The notes under the pieces are model-generated. The model saw only the letters and a list, made by a program, of their open reading frames with translations. It was not told where the DNA came from and ran no database searches. Shown piece by piece: positions 10,801-21,300 of a stretch of 64,000 bases of DNA. Within the stretch, counting starts at the first letter, position 1. Each line of letters begins with the position of its first letter. This DNA is from Cyanophora paradoxa (lineage: Eukaryota > Glaucocystophyceae > Cyanophorales > Cyanophoraceae), in NCBI GenBank assembly GCA_004431415.1, contig QPMI01000709.1, forward strand, positions 186,001-250,000. The letters run 5' to 3'. The position numbers and the translations under genes are program-made.

Positions 10801-12112
10801 TCATGCGAGAGGGGCGGTGGCCGACTGCGCGAAGTGGGAGGAGAGCAGCTGGGAGAGGGTGTGGTCCAGCGTCTTGGACAGGCCGGCGAGGCCCTCGCTG
10901 CGGCTCCGCGAGGCCTGGCAGGCGGTCTGCTGTCGCGGGGCGCGGCGCACGCGGCGGGGCCGGGCGGAGGAGCAGGAGGAGGAGGCGGAGGATAGAGAGG
11001 AGGCGGAGGCGGCGGAGAGGGGGGCGGGGGAGGAGCTGCCCGAGAAGCTGAGGCCGGGCGAGGCGGCCGAGGCGGCGCTCATCGGGTCGCGCCGCGAGCG
11101 CTTGCACGAGGCCTCGCAGGCCTCCTCCTGCGCCTGCCGCTCCCGCTTGCACGCCAGCACCTCCTCCGCCGACGGGCTCCCCGACGCCCGCGACAGGCCA
11201 GAGGACGAGGGGCCGGAGACGGGGCCGAGGGAGGCGCGGCGGAAGGGGTTGGGGAAGCGGAGGACGTTGGGGCGGAGCTCGTCGCCCGGGCGGGAGGAGG
11301 AGAGGCAGCCGGCGGTGGGAGTGGTCGGGGGCACCGACGGCCGCGCCGGCTCCTCCGCGAAGAGCGAGTCGACCGCGCCGCAGTCAGCGGCGACAGCCGC
11401 GCACGCCGCCGCCTCGCACGACGCGGAGGCCTCCGGCTCGCCGCGGAGGACGCGCACGGGGCGGGATGACTGGACCGAGATGTTGTGCCTCCGGTGCAGG
11501 ATCTGCGGTCAGAGGCGTCAGGCGCGCGGAGCGGAGCATAGACACGGGATGGGCTGACCACGCGGGGCGAGGGCCAGTCAACGAAGGAGCCGAGCGCGGA
11601 CTTTGAGCCGGGCTCGTAGTCACGGAAGGTGCTCACGTCCAGCTCGGGCAGCCGCCACGGGCGCTTGGCGCTCCGCGGCGAGACGGGGTTGGCAATGTAG
11701 CCGCCGGCAGCCACCGCCGCGGCGCGCTTCTCGAAGACCGCCTTCCGCTCCGCGAAGCGCCTCTCGCGGAGGCCGAGCGCGGGTGCCTCGGCGGGCAGCT
11801 CGTAGACACCGGTCTCAATGAGGCTTCGGACCGCCTCCAGCGACTGGCCGTACTTCGGGTGCCGAAGGAGCGCGGCGTACGGCACGTTCAGCTCACGCGC
11901 CAAGACCTGCGCGGAAAACCTGTCATGATCCAGCACGCGAGACAGGACAGGGCGGAGCGCGCGCGCGTGCAGCTCAAGTGATCGCGCACCTGGATCAGCT
12001 CGCACCAGACGCCGGAGGGAACGCGGATGCAGGCGTCCTGTCCTACGCGGAAGTCGAGATACCGCTGGTGGCCGACGACGTCGAAGAAGGGAAGGCACGA
12101 CGGGCGAGACAT
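10801..12112 (-). CDS. Unknown protein, paralogue B (390 aa, 3 exons)
   Basis: Exons 12112-11990, 11906-11559 and 11502-10801 join in frame (123, 348 and 702 nt). Intron positions and the exon-2 length are the same as in paralogue A, so the pair arose by duplication of a whole gene with its introns. The N-terminus reads PFFDVVGHQRYLDF and exon 2 has LNVPYAALLRHPKY. Exon 3 has an insertion relative to A (acidic and Pro-rich, about 90 codons), then the Ser-rich C-terminus that is nearly identical to A at DNA level, and a different last 20 residues. Family unknown. B is transcribed toward A. Confidence 0.8.
10873..11205 (-). repeat. Near-identical tract shared with paralogue A, copy B
   Basis: Inverted counterpart of 9267-9599: three differences in 333 bp, two of them in one Ser-codon stretch. 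Confidence 0.9.
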
Positions 12113-13496
12113 CTTAGCTGTGCTGCTCTGCTCTCGAAGCTTCGGGAGCTGAGGGCGGCGAGCTAGCTGGGCGAGCTGAGGAATGAGGTGGAGGGAGCGC
12201 TCCCGCGCTGAAGTGGTTCCTGACCGGACCCTCTGGTTTTCGGGCGTATGATGCGCGTGTCGTTTGGCGCTGATGTGACCGCCCGGTTCGCGCTGGCGAA
12301 CTCAGAGCTGGAAGCGTTGAATGCTGACTCGGTGATTGCGCGGATGCTATGCACGCGCATCGGGGTGAAATGACCCTCGGGTTATGCGCGCGCGAAACGT
12401 AAGGATTCCGGTCACCTCGATCTCCACGTACCACGGCCGGCAAGGAGCATCAAGCTCGGAGCCCAAGCGGCATGTGCATGATCGAGAGCTCAATAAGGAA
12501 AAATAACGGCAAATGAGCGCCTAATAATCCAAGCGGCGCGAAAAAAACGCATGGGAGAGCGTTCAACCGCGGCTGGCGGAACGGCGCCGGCGTGCATGTG
12601 CCGGCGCGCGCGCGCGCCTCGACGCGGACCGGCGCGGTGACCGGACCTTGGACCGCGGCGCGCGCCGGCGCGGCGCCATGGCCAGCCGAGCAAACCGTTT
12701 TTGAACGTTACGCGCGCGCGCGCCTCCAGGCCACTCTTTCGCGATCGCGATTGATCACATGCGCGGCGCAAAAATAGCCCGTGGCCATATGCATGCATAT
12801 GGGGCCGCGGGGCGCGTTGCTCATGTCACTGATCGATGTCAGTTATCATCACGGCATGATCATGGCCGGCACTGAATGCCACTGATGGCAGCTGCAGTGC
12901 CACATACTACATCGGTCGGCGCCGACCGTCGGACTCATCGGGCGCGGCGCGGCGTCCGGTCCTATATGGCCGCCGCTAGTATATGCTAGTATGGCCGCCG
13001 GGCCATGCCATCATGATCATGAATGATCATTCCAAAGTGATTCCGAAGTTCTGATCATGAGTCACTGAGTTCATGTCACTGATCATGAGTCAACTTCATG
13101 ATCAAGATTATGATCATGATCTTCCGGATCCTTTCCTAGCTATAGCGTACGGTTCGAAATCCGAACTTGGGAATTCGAGTGCCAAATTAAATTCAGCGGC
13201 TTCCGAAGCTCTAACCTACTAGGCTAGCATATTCGATCGATGAATTCCGATGAAGTTCAAGGCGCGGACTGTGCGCAAGGATCAGCCCTACTAGGCTGTA
13301 GCTAGCGGCCACTGGGCCAGCTACAAGCCTTGGATGGAAAAACCTCCGTTCGCGAGATCAAGAGGAGCCCTGGAAGGACCGAGGGGGCTCGGCGGCTGGC
13401 GGGGCGGGTTCCCGGGTCCGATGCTCAGGGGGTCCGACGCTCGACGCGGCGCGCTCGAGGGCGGCGCGCGGGAGCCGATCGCGAGCCTCGGAGGGG
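12113..13496. other. Intergenic region with GATCATGATC-type palindromes
   Basis: It contains the promoter of paralogue B at its left end and the 3' flank of the LicD-like gene at its right. Clustered palindromes include CATATGCATGCATATG near 12786-12801 and many TGATCATGA copies at 13010-13115. No convincing ORF or RNA gene is seen. Confidence 0.6.
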
Positions 13497-14944
13497 CTAG
13501 AAGAGGGCCTCGAGCTCGTCGGCGAGGGCCTGGTCGTAGGTCGCCCCGGGGGCCTCGGGCAGGGCCTCGCTCCCGTCCTGCGCGTACACCCGCACCGTGA
13601 AGGGCCACAGGCACTTCGGCCCGAACCGCCGCACGGTCTGCCCCATCGCCGCCGCCGCCTGCAGCGGGTGGTACACCGCCGTGAACGCGAAGGGCACCTG
13701 CGGCGGCCCCGGGGTGAGGGGCCCGAGGGAGGGGGAGGGGGGTACGGGGGCGGAGCGGGGGTACGAGGTCGGGCACCAAAGGCACGCGGTAGAAGGCGTG
13801 CCCGTAGGTCGCGGCGAGGACGGCCTCGGGCCGGTTGGGGATCGATACGCGTACCCCGCCGCTCATCTCCGCGGTCCGGAGGGGGAAGACGTCTCCGAGG
13901 GGGTACGGGGGGTACCTGCACCCCTGCTGGAACTCCACGGGGATCGTGGGCACAAGGCGCCCGTCCACCTCCGCGAACTGCCGTACCCCCCCTTCGGCAT
14001 CAGGGGTACAGGGACGCGTCCGGGGTATGGCACGTAGACAGGGCTGAAACAGGGGTATCCACCTCCTCGACGTCGCAGAAGACCTTGTTCTTCCAGTGAA
14101 TCTGGATCGTGCCTGCGGGAGAGAGTCGCGCTCAGTCGCTGAGTCGCTGATCATGAGCGCCTGCCGCGGGGCGGGGGCCGGGCGGGGGGTACCGGGGTTG
14201 GCGAAGTAGAAAGTGGCGTCCCCGTCCTTCCTCCTTTCCCGCGCGATTTCCACGAGCCGCTTGAAGTCTGCAGGGCGCGAGGGGCGACGAGGAGGTCAGC
14301 GGCGACGGGAGAGAGCGCAAGCTGCACGCCCCTGGGGCGGGTTACGGACCCTCTCTCCTCATAGCGAAGTCCAGGTCATGGTCCCTGCGCGGGTGTCCGT
14401 TGGAGCTGGGCGCTTGGCTCGGGCTTGCTGGAGCTTGTGGGTCCGCACCATGGAATGACCCGCCTGCACGGGCGCGCAGCGACGGCGACCGCCCCGCGGT
14501 CAGCCGGCGCCGCGGAGCGAGAGCGGAAGCCGCCAGTGCCGCGAGAAGGCTCACCCGTGCCGAATGAGGCCGAGAAGCGTGCCGTAGTCTGCGCAGTGCG
14601 CAAGGCCGCGCCGGACCGTGTCGGCCTGGGCCTCGCCGCGGTCCGGCGGGCGGGCGCTTGACGCACCTATCCAGTACTCGAGTTTGTTGTCGGCGAAAAG
14701 CTGCACCGCGTACTTCAGCAGCTCAACCAGCTCACTGCGCACGCCGGCACCGCTCGTGAGCGCGCCGAGCACTGCGGCATGCGCTGGCGAGCACATTTGG
14801 TTTTGACAGGGATCTCCCCACTTGTAATACTCCTACGCGCAAGTGAGAGGATGGTAAGAGGCGCAATACGTCGACGCGCGTGCGCGCCCGGGATCCGCGA
14901 CGAACCTTGAGATCCGAAATGAAGTGCCGCGCCGCGCCGAGCAT
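13497..14944 (-). CDS. LicD/fukutin-family nucleotidyltransferase-like protein
   Basis: Conserved LicD blocks appear in order across several exons: LLKYAVQLFADNKLEYWI, then YGTLLGLIRHG, then HDLDFAMRR (the acidic metal-binding block), then WKNKVFCDVEE, and DVFPLRTAEMSGGVRVSIPNR with ATYGHAFYRVP near the end. LicD and fukutin/FKRP proteins transfer phosphocholine or ribitol-phosphate to glycans in secretory compartments. Here the donor and acceptor cannot be predicted. The stop is at 13497. The start is uncertain: ATG 14944 opens a frame reading MLGAARHFISDLK, spliced to EYYKWGDPCQNQ. An upstream exon supplying a membrane anchor (IALAIGY precedes this Met in frame) is possible. Introns near 14000 and 14190 begin or end with GTACCCC-related sequence. 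Confidence 0.75.
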
Positions 14945-15357
14945 GTAGCCGATCGCGAGCGCGATTCTGTGCGTTCAATCCGGCGCTACGCGTGGCTGTG
15001 AAGAGAGGACCACCTGCGGCGGCGCGGGGCGCTCAGCATGCCGCGACATCGTTCCAGAGAACATCGCGCAACCTCGCGAGCGGGTCCGTGCACGCCTCGC
15101 AGTTAGGTCGCCTCGCAGTTTGGTCACCCGAGTACAGTGATTTGGAACCTTCCGAATTTCGGACGAAGGTCGAACGGTTGGCCGCCGCGGCTGAGCCGAC
15201 GCCCTTGAGCGACAGCTGCCGTGCAGTGCGCGTGTGCTTTTGCCAGCTGCCTCGCCGTATGCCTGAGAGCCGCTGGGCGAAACGTCCGACAATCACAACC
15301 CCAACGGCGGAGGAGCGTGCGCGGTAGCTATAGCAACGCGCTGCGGCAGATCTAGAG
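14945..15357. promoter_or_regulatory. Divergent promoter region, LicD-like / ATP-grasp-SET
   Basis: About 410 bp between two divergently transcribed starts. It may include a 5' exon of the LicD-like gene. No specific element can be named. Confidence 0.4.
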
Positions 15358-17701
15358 ATGCGTATCGCGGTGCTTGAATCCAGCTACGCCGCGAGCACAT
15401 CCATTTTCAAGGAAGTGGATGGTGCGCCGTGTTTCTCCGAGCTTCGCGCGCGCACGGCGTTCGAACTCGGCGCAGGCATGTACGCTTGCTCGCAGTCGTT
15501 TATCGATCTTTACGGCGAGAGCGATCAGCACCAGTTCATCGCCCAGCAGGTTCGCGCGCGCCGCTGGTAGCCGCCCCCTGGGCTCGAACCGGTTGCGGTG
15601 GCGCGCAGATCGACAAGGCGGACGCGGTACAGCAGGTGATCCGCTGCGTGCGGGAAAACGCGGTGGAGCTCGTCGTGAACCTCTGGTACAGGCATTTACT
15701 GCTTACCGTGTTAAGGGCTTTTCCTGGAAACGTGACATCTAATCACTTCCGTTTCCGAATCTTTCAGCGACGGCGCGTTCGACGAGGACCGCGCAGGAGC
15801 CGAGGTCATCGAGACCCTAGACGCCCTTCGGGTCCGCGCGTTTGAATCCCGAATCGAATCCTATGCGCGAGCCGACGGCCGGGCGCGGGGCCAGGTGCCA
15901 TACACGGGGGCGGACCTGGCCTTCTACAAGCTGGACAAGGTGGCGATGAAGCTGGCGGCGCACGCGGAGGGCATCGCCTGCCCCGCCTTCGTCCTCGCCC
16001 GCTCCGAGGACGACGTCCGCGACGCCGCCGCGCACCTCCCCTTCCCCGTCATCTTCAAGGCGCCGCCCTCCGATTCCCAAGTCTCCGCGCTCGCGTACCC
16101 CCGCTGACTCGTTCCCCCCGCAGCACCCGAACTCGGGCGGGTCGTACGGGATGACGCGGCTCTCGAAGTGCGGGACGGGGGAGGAGCTGCTCGAGCGCTC
16201 GCGGGCCCTCCTCGCCGAAGCCGGCTCCCTCCTCATCGAGGAGTTCGTCCCCGGCCGGTGCGCGCCGTGTACCCCCTCGTCTCTCCCCCCCCCTGCCCTG
16301 ACTTCTCCCCCATCCCCAAGGGAGTTCACGGTGCTGGTCGCGGAGGATCCGGACGACCCGCGCGGGGCCGTCGTCATCGGCGGTGCGCCCGTACCCCCCC
16401 TCTCCCTCCTCCCCCCCTTGCGGCCCGAACTCACTCCCCGCAACCGATAGCGCTGGAGTACATCTTTCCGGAGGGGGAGGACTTCAAGCACTTCGAGTCC
16501 AAGTGGGGCGCCGTCGCCGAGCGCATCGACTGGCGGCCCCTCTCCCCCGACGCGGTACCCCTCCTTCCCCTCTCTCCTCCCCCCCCCCTCACTTTTTCCC
16601 AGGATCCGGCGCTCTACTCCAGGCTCGAGGACGCGGCGGTGCGGGCCCCGGCTCTAGTCTCTAGGCTTGCGGAGGCTTTGCAATGCCGTGCGCTCTGTGA
16701 CGCCTCGGGGCGGGCCTCGGGTGCATGCAGGTGCGGGCGTTCGTGGCGATGGGGGGCACGAGCTACGGGCGGGCCGACTTCCGCGTGGATCCCGCCGGCC
16801 TCCCCGTCTTCCTCGAGATGAACCAGGTGCCCCCGCCCCCTTGAGCTTCAAACGACCCGCGGCCGGCCCCCAGCCTCACTCACGCCGCGGCGCAGAACTG
16901 CGGGCTGTACTACCCCAAGGGCGAGGTGAGCCCGACAAAGGGGCCCAGACCAGAGCGCTGTGCTTGGGGGCCGGGGAGGAACGGGGCAGCTGCTCCCGCC
17001 ATGCGCGGCCCGGCCGCCGCCTGAGCCTCCCGGACGTCGGCAGGTGAGCACTGACTTTATCGTGGAGCAGTGGCCGGGGGGCCACCGCGCCTTCACGGAC
17101 CTCCTCCTCCGCGCCGCCCTCCGCCAGGTCCGCCCCGCCCCGCCCCCGCGGCTCCCCAAATCTATCTTAGATCTAAAGGGGGCCCCCGGCTCGGAGCGGG
17201 GGCCCCCAGATGGAGCGGCGCCTAGAGGGTGGGCGGCTGAAGGGGGCGGCACACCCGGCCGCCCGCCCGAGCCCCTCCGCCGCCCCTCTAGATCTGACCG
17301 GGAGGGACACGCGGCAGCACGCGCGGCGGCGCCCCAAGTTCGACGCGCGCATCGTGCGGGGCGCGGAGGGCGCCCCCGAGCGCGTCGCCTCGCTCTACGC
17401 GACCGAGGCCGTGCCCCGGGGCGGCCTGCTCTGGAGCCCCGCGGGGCGGGGCCGCGCCGGTGTCGGGGGCGGCGGGGGCGGCGACGCCTCGCGGCTCCTC
17501 TCGCACCTGCGGCAGGGCCCGGAGCCGAACGTGGCGTTCCGGGCGCGCACGGGCGAGCTGTACGCGCTGGAGGCGATCGAGCGGGGCGAGGAGCTGCGCC
17601 TCGCCGCCCCGGCCGCCCCCGCCGGCGCCGGGAAGCGCTCGGAGGCCGAGGGGATCGACGTCGACCAGCTCCTCGCCCTCCTCCGCGGCCTCGGCGCCTG
17701 A
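15358..17701 (+). CDS. ATP-grasp (D-Ala-D-Ala-ligase-like) protein with C-terminal SET domain
   Basis: Starts MRIAVLESSYAAS and runs through about ten exons. The first two thirds resemble D-alanine-D-alanine-ligase-type ATP-grasp enzymes: VELVVNLCDGAFDED, VPYTGADLAFYKLDKVAMK, FPVIFKAPPSDSQHPNSGGS (ATP-binding lysine), LIEEFVPGREFTVLV, ALEYIFPEGEDF, then YGRADFRVDPAGLPVFLEMNQ with the metal-binding E and N. Beyond about 17290 the frame continues as a compact SET-like module: ERVASLYATEAVPRGGLLWS, LRQGPEPNV, ELYALEAIERGEEL, matching the SET pattern of PN followed by a GEEL turn. Stop TGA 17701. Inference: a ligase or modifying enzyme fused to a methyltransferase-type fold. The SET NHSC core is degenerate, so activity is uncertain. 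Confidence 0.8.
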
Positions 17702-18943
17702 CCCCGGCCCGCTGCCCCCCGCCGCAGGCGTAGGCGGAATCCGGAAGCTTAAGCTTTCCCTCGCCTGCCCCAGTGCCTTAGCCGCGCCGTGGCCCAAAAC
17801 TATGATATCCATCGATATCGATATCGAGGCCTTAGATAGTTAGCGTTCAAGAGATGTAGCCCTTTTCACACGTCGTTTCACTAGGACCAAAATTTCTTTG
17901 CTACCTCCTTCAACTTGACGAATTCCCGGAGTCCCTTTCTGACCTGCCAGGCTGCTGGCCATATGCATGCAGCGCGCGCGCTCGTGCGAGAGTGTGCACC
18001 TTTTTCTTCAATTTCCGTTGAGATGTCGATCATCGGATATCGCAGATTGAGTGACAGTTCTTTAAACTTCGGAACTTTCATGCCACATTGCAGTGCAATC
18101 AGATGATCATCGGATGCCGCCGCGTCGCAGATTTACATCTTTTTTTTATGCGTTTGTCTGTATTTCGAGATTCTGAGATGAAGATCGTACACTCTAGATC
18201 TGAGATGACTCGCTCCGATCCGATCATGATCGGTGGCCGCCGGGCCACTGGGCCATGGTTCACGGTCCGACGGTCACCGGGTCAACGTTACTAGTTAGGT
18301 CTTCACTGCCAGGCTGCCAGGCTGGCACATGTACACTTGACAACTTGACACTGTGACAACAGTTGAACTTCCTGATCAAGCGGCGCGGTGGACCCGGCCG
18401 CCGGGCCGGGAGCTTCAAGCTTTCAGGCTTCATACTTGCCAAGTTCAACGGTTGCAATTCAATGATTGGCCCAGTGGGTCACCGGCCGCGCCGCGGCGGG
18501 TTTCATGATCAGTTTGGCCCCCCAAGCCCTGAGGGCCTCCGGATCACCGGGGGGACCCGTCAGGCGGGGCATTGTAGGCACTGAGTAGTACATTTCAGTA
18601 CTAGTTCCACGGCCAGGGCGATCCCAGTGACTGACTCGGTGACTTGCATAATAACTGTAGAACTAACTACTAGGCTAGTAACTTACTTAAATAACTGTAA
18701 CTTGAAAGGGCTTTATCTGATCATTAGCTATAAGTGAACTATCAAGCTTCAATATTCAAGCTCAACTTGACAAGTATGATTCGCGATCCGGAGCCTCGGA
18801 GGCGCGGGGAAAGAGGCCAGGGAAGGGGAGCTCGAGCGAGACAAGGGATTGATCATGAGAAGGAAATGAAATGGACTCGAGGAAGCCTTAGAGGGCGGGC
18901 CCCGGGCCGGGGCCGCCGGCGCGGGCCCCGATCGTGATGTGAT
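17702..18943. other. Convergent spacer with palindromes
   Basis: About 1.2 kb between convergent genes, low in coding signal. GATATC/ATCGAT palindromes lie at 17800-17830. AAGCTT, GGCCGG and CTAGTA motifs recur. No supported gene. Confidence 0.6.
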
Positions 18944-21114
18944 TCAGCCGCCGCGCCCGCCAGGGCGGAAGAGCCTTCCGAGGGTCTGCGGGAGTTCGAA
19001 GCCGTGGTCAGCGACTCGGTGAGTCTGCCAGCGAAGCCTTGAAGCCCGCTGCCAGCAGCTGGGGCGGAAAGGCTCGCCCCACGTCTTAATTCAATGATTA
19101 GTGCTTCTAGCTGAGCCTGAAGGGCCCGCGATCGCTCGAAGTCTTTATCAAACGCTTAGAGCTCAGCTGCCAGATAGCTTCCTCTCTTCTTAAGCTTGGG
19201 GCCGGGGGCGGGGGGCGGACCTTGAGGAGGGGCTCATCCCAGGTCTCCCGGTGGGCGATGACGCGGGCCCGCGCGGGGGCGGGGCACTGCTCTTCGTCCC
19301 GGCCCCCGTCGCAGATCGCCACTGCAAGGGCGAGTCAGCGAGTCGGCCTTCCAAGGGGCGTCCTCGAGGGCAGAGCCGCACAGTCGTACTCGGTGCCGCC
19401 GCGGATGAGGACGCGGGGCCGCCAGGGGAGCCGCAGCGACACGTCGAGCTCCCAGCGGGCCACCACGACGGCGTCCGTCCCCGCGTCCTCCGCCGCGCTG
19501 CCCACCGCCCGCCCCCCCCGCGCCCGCCGCAGCCGCTCCGCCACCTCCTCCGGCGACCCCGCCGCCCCCTCCTCCAGGGGGTACACCATCACGATGTCGA
19601 GGAGGGTGACGCGGGCGCTGGAGTAGAAGGCCCGCAGCCGGGAGATGTTGCGCCGGTACGTTTCGAAGCCGCGGAAGCGCAGCGTCGGGTCGGCGAACAG
19701 GCAGTCCTGCGCCCCCGCCCGGCGCTCAGAGGCCCGAAGATTCGACCCGGGGAAGCGTTCCCGTTCGTTCGCACGCACCGGGTCGTACAGGGAGGCGTCG
19801 ACGTTCGCCGTGACGAAGTACATCGCCTCGTACTCCCTCTTGAGCGCCTCTTCGAGCGCGGCGGCGGCGGCGAGGCGCAGCTCGCGCCGCCTGCGCTCCT
19901 CCACCTCGCGCCAGCGCCGCTCCCGCCGCCCCTCGCCCTCCTTGCCCTTGCCCTTCCCGTCCTCCGGCTCGTCCGCGCAGTCCACCATGTCTACGCCCCC
20001 GGCGCTCCGCCGTCAGCAAGGGCGCAAGGAGGAGAGAGAGGAGGGGCCGAGCGCACCGTGGGCGTCCTGGAGCTCGTGCTGGATGGTCATGTTCCCCAGG
20101 TCGTCCGTCGCCGTGCTGCGCGGCGCGCGGCGTTAACGTCTGAAGTCGGCCCGAGGCGGAGACGGGGGATGATTTGATCCGGGGCCACCTGAGCTGGAAG
20201 ATGCCGAAATACGCGTCGGAGTCCGCCATCATGCGTTCCATCTCCTCCCGCTCCACGCTCGCGACCAGCGACATCGCCTGCGCGCGCGGGGCAGCCCGTC
20301 AGGCCGAGTTGTTGAAGGCCGTGGTCTGTGGATGGGGCGGGACAGCGCGCTCTCTACGCTTTTGGGTGAACAAGCCCCAGCAGTGATGTGCGGCGCATGA
20401 ACCGCAGCGAAGGAGCGGGGCGGGGCGGGGCGGAGCGGTGCGGGGCGGGAGGGGCGGGGCGGCGCACGGCGACGATGGCGGCCTGCCAGAACGTGTACTC
20501 GATGTCGGGGAAGAGCGCCAATTGCACGATCTCCACGCTGTACGACGAGAACTGCCGCCCGCGCTCGCTTAGCGCGGGGCGGGGCGGGGAGGTGCGCTGG
20601 GCCGGCCACGCACCTTGAGCAGAACGAGGCCGGCGCGGATGAACGGCAGGTTTCTCAGCAGCGCGATCGCGGCGAGGTAGGCGCGGTCCTCGAGGCTCGC
20701 CTGTCGCGTCGGGGACAGGACTGGGCCCGCTGTGGCCGCGTCTGCAGCAGAGCTTGAGGCGACGGCATCGGCTCGGATTGCATCCAGACGTCCTGCGCCT
20801 CCTAGCCGTATCGCCGTCGCCGTGGCGGCCGTCTGCAGGTCCACCACCTCGACGTCCGCTTCGGTTCGAAGATCCCCCGAGGTTGAGCACACTACGGAAG
20901 CCCCGGAGCGCCTCCGCCGCGCTGCATGGTTATTGCTGCTCTCGAAGGACCGCCGCAACGGCGCCAGTGGTGCTGCGCCGGCGCGCCACGCTGTTCTGGC
21001 GGGCACACGTGCCGATTGTTTCGCGCCTGTGCGAACCGGTCGCGCGCTGCCGACGGGAAGCTGGGATGCTGAGAGGCGGGTCGGTGAAGCCAAGCATGAT
21101 ATGAAGCTCTCCAT
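18944..21114 (-). CDS. Plastid-targeted DUF2358 (NTF2-like) protein with N-terminal extension
   Basis: Starts at 21114 with MESFISCLASPTRLS, an N-terminus rich in Ser, Ala and Arg with almost no acidic residues up to a probable cleavage region (GASVVCSTSGD). This is a stroma-type transit peptide with no ER signal and a Phe at position 4. A helical region follows (EDRAYLAAIALLRNLPFIRAG; FSSYSVEIVQLALFPDIEYTFWQA; MERMMADSDAYFGIFQ) that I cannot assign. Then comes the DUF2358 module: YFVTANVDASLYDP, DCLFADPTLRFRGF, YRRNISRLRAF, ARWELDVSLRLPWRP, VIAHRETWDEPLL, closing with TLGRLFRPGGRGG and TGA at 18944. DUF2358 proteins are plastid proteins of unknown role in plants and algae. An intron near 20400-20460 carries a GGGGC simple repeat. 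Confidence 0.75.
20402..20465. repeat. GGGGC-type simple repeat in intron
   Basis: Imperfect GGGGCGGGGCGG repeats within an intron of the DUF2358 gene. Confidence 0.6.
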
Positions 21115-21300
21115 CGCCGCAAGCTCGAGCGCGCGGCGCCCGTCGCCTGTTCCGAGGGGCGCTTGTCGGGTTTGGACGCCGTCAAGCTAGAGATACTTCA
21201 AAGAAGCCAGGCTAGGCTTTCTAGACGCCGGGGCAGCCGAGGGCTTCAATTTACCGTGAAGGGACGGGTACAGGTTAGGGTCTGCGACGAGCTTCAAAAG

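Noticed and set aside
13145-13170. tRNA-like B-box (GGTTCGAAATCC)
   Set aside because: No matching acceptor or anticodon arms and no A-box at the right distance.
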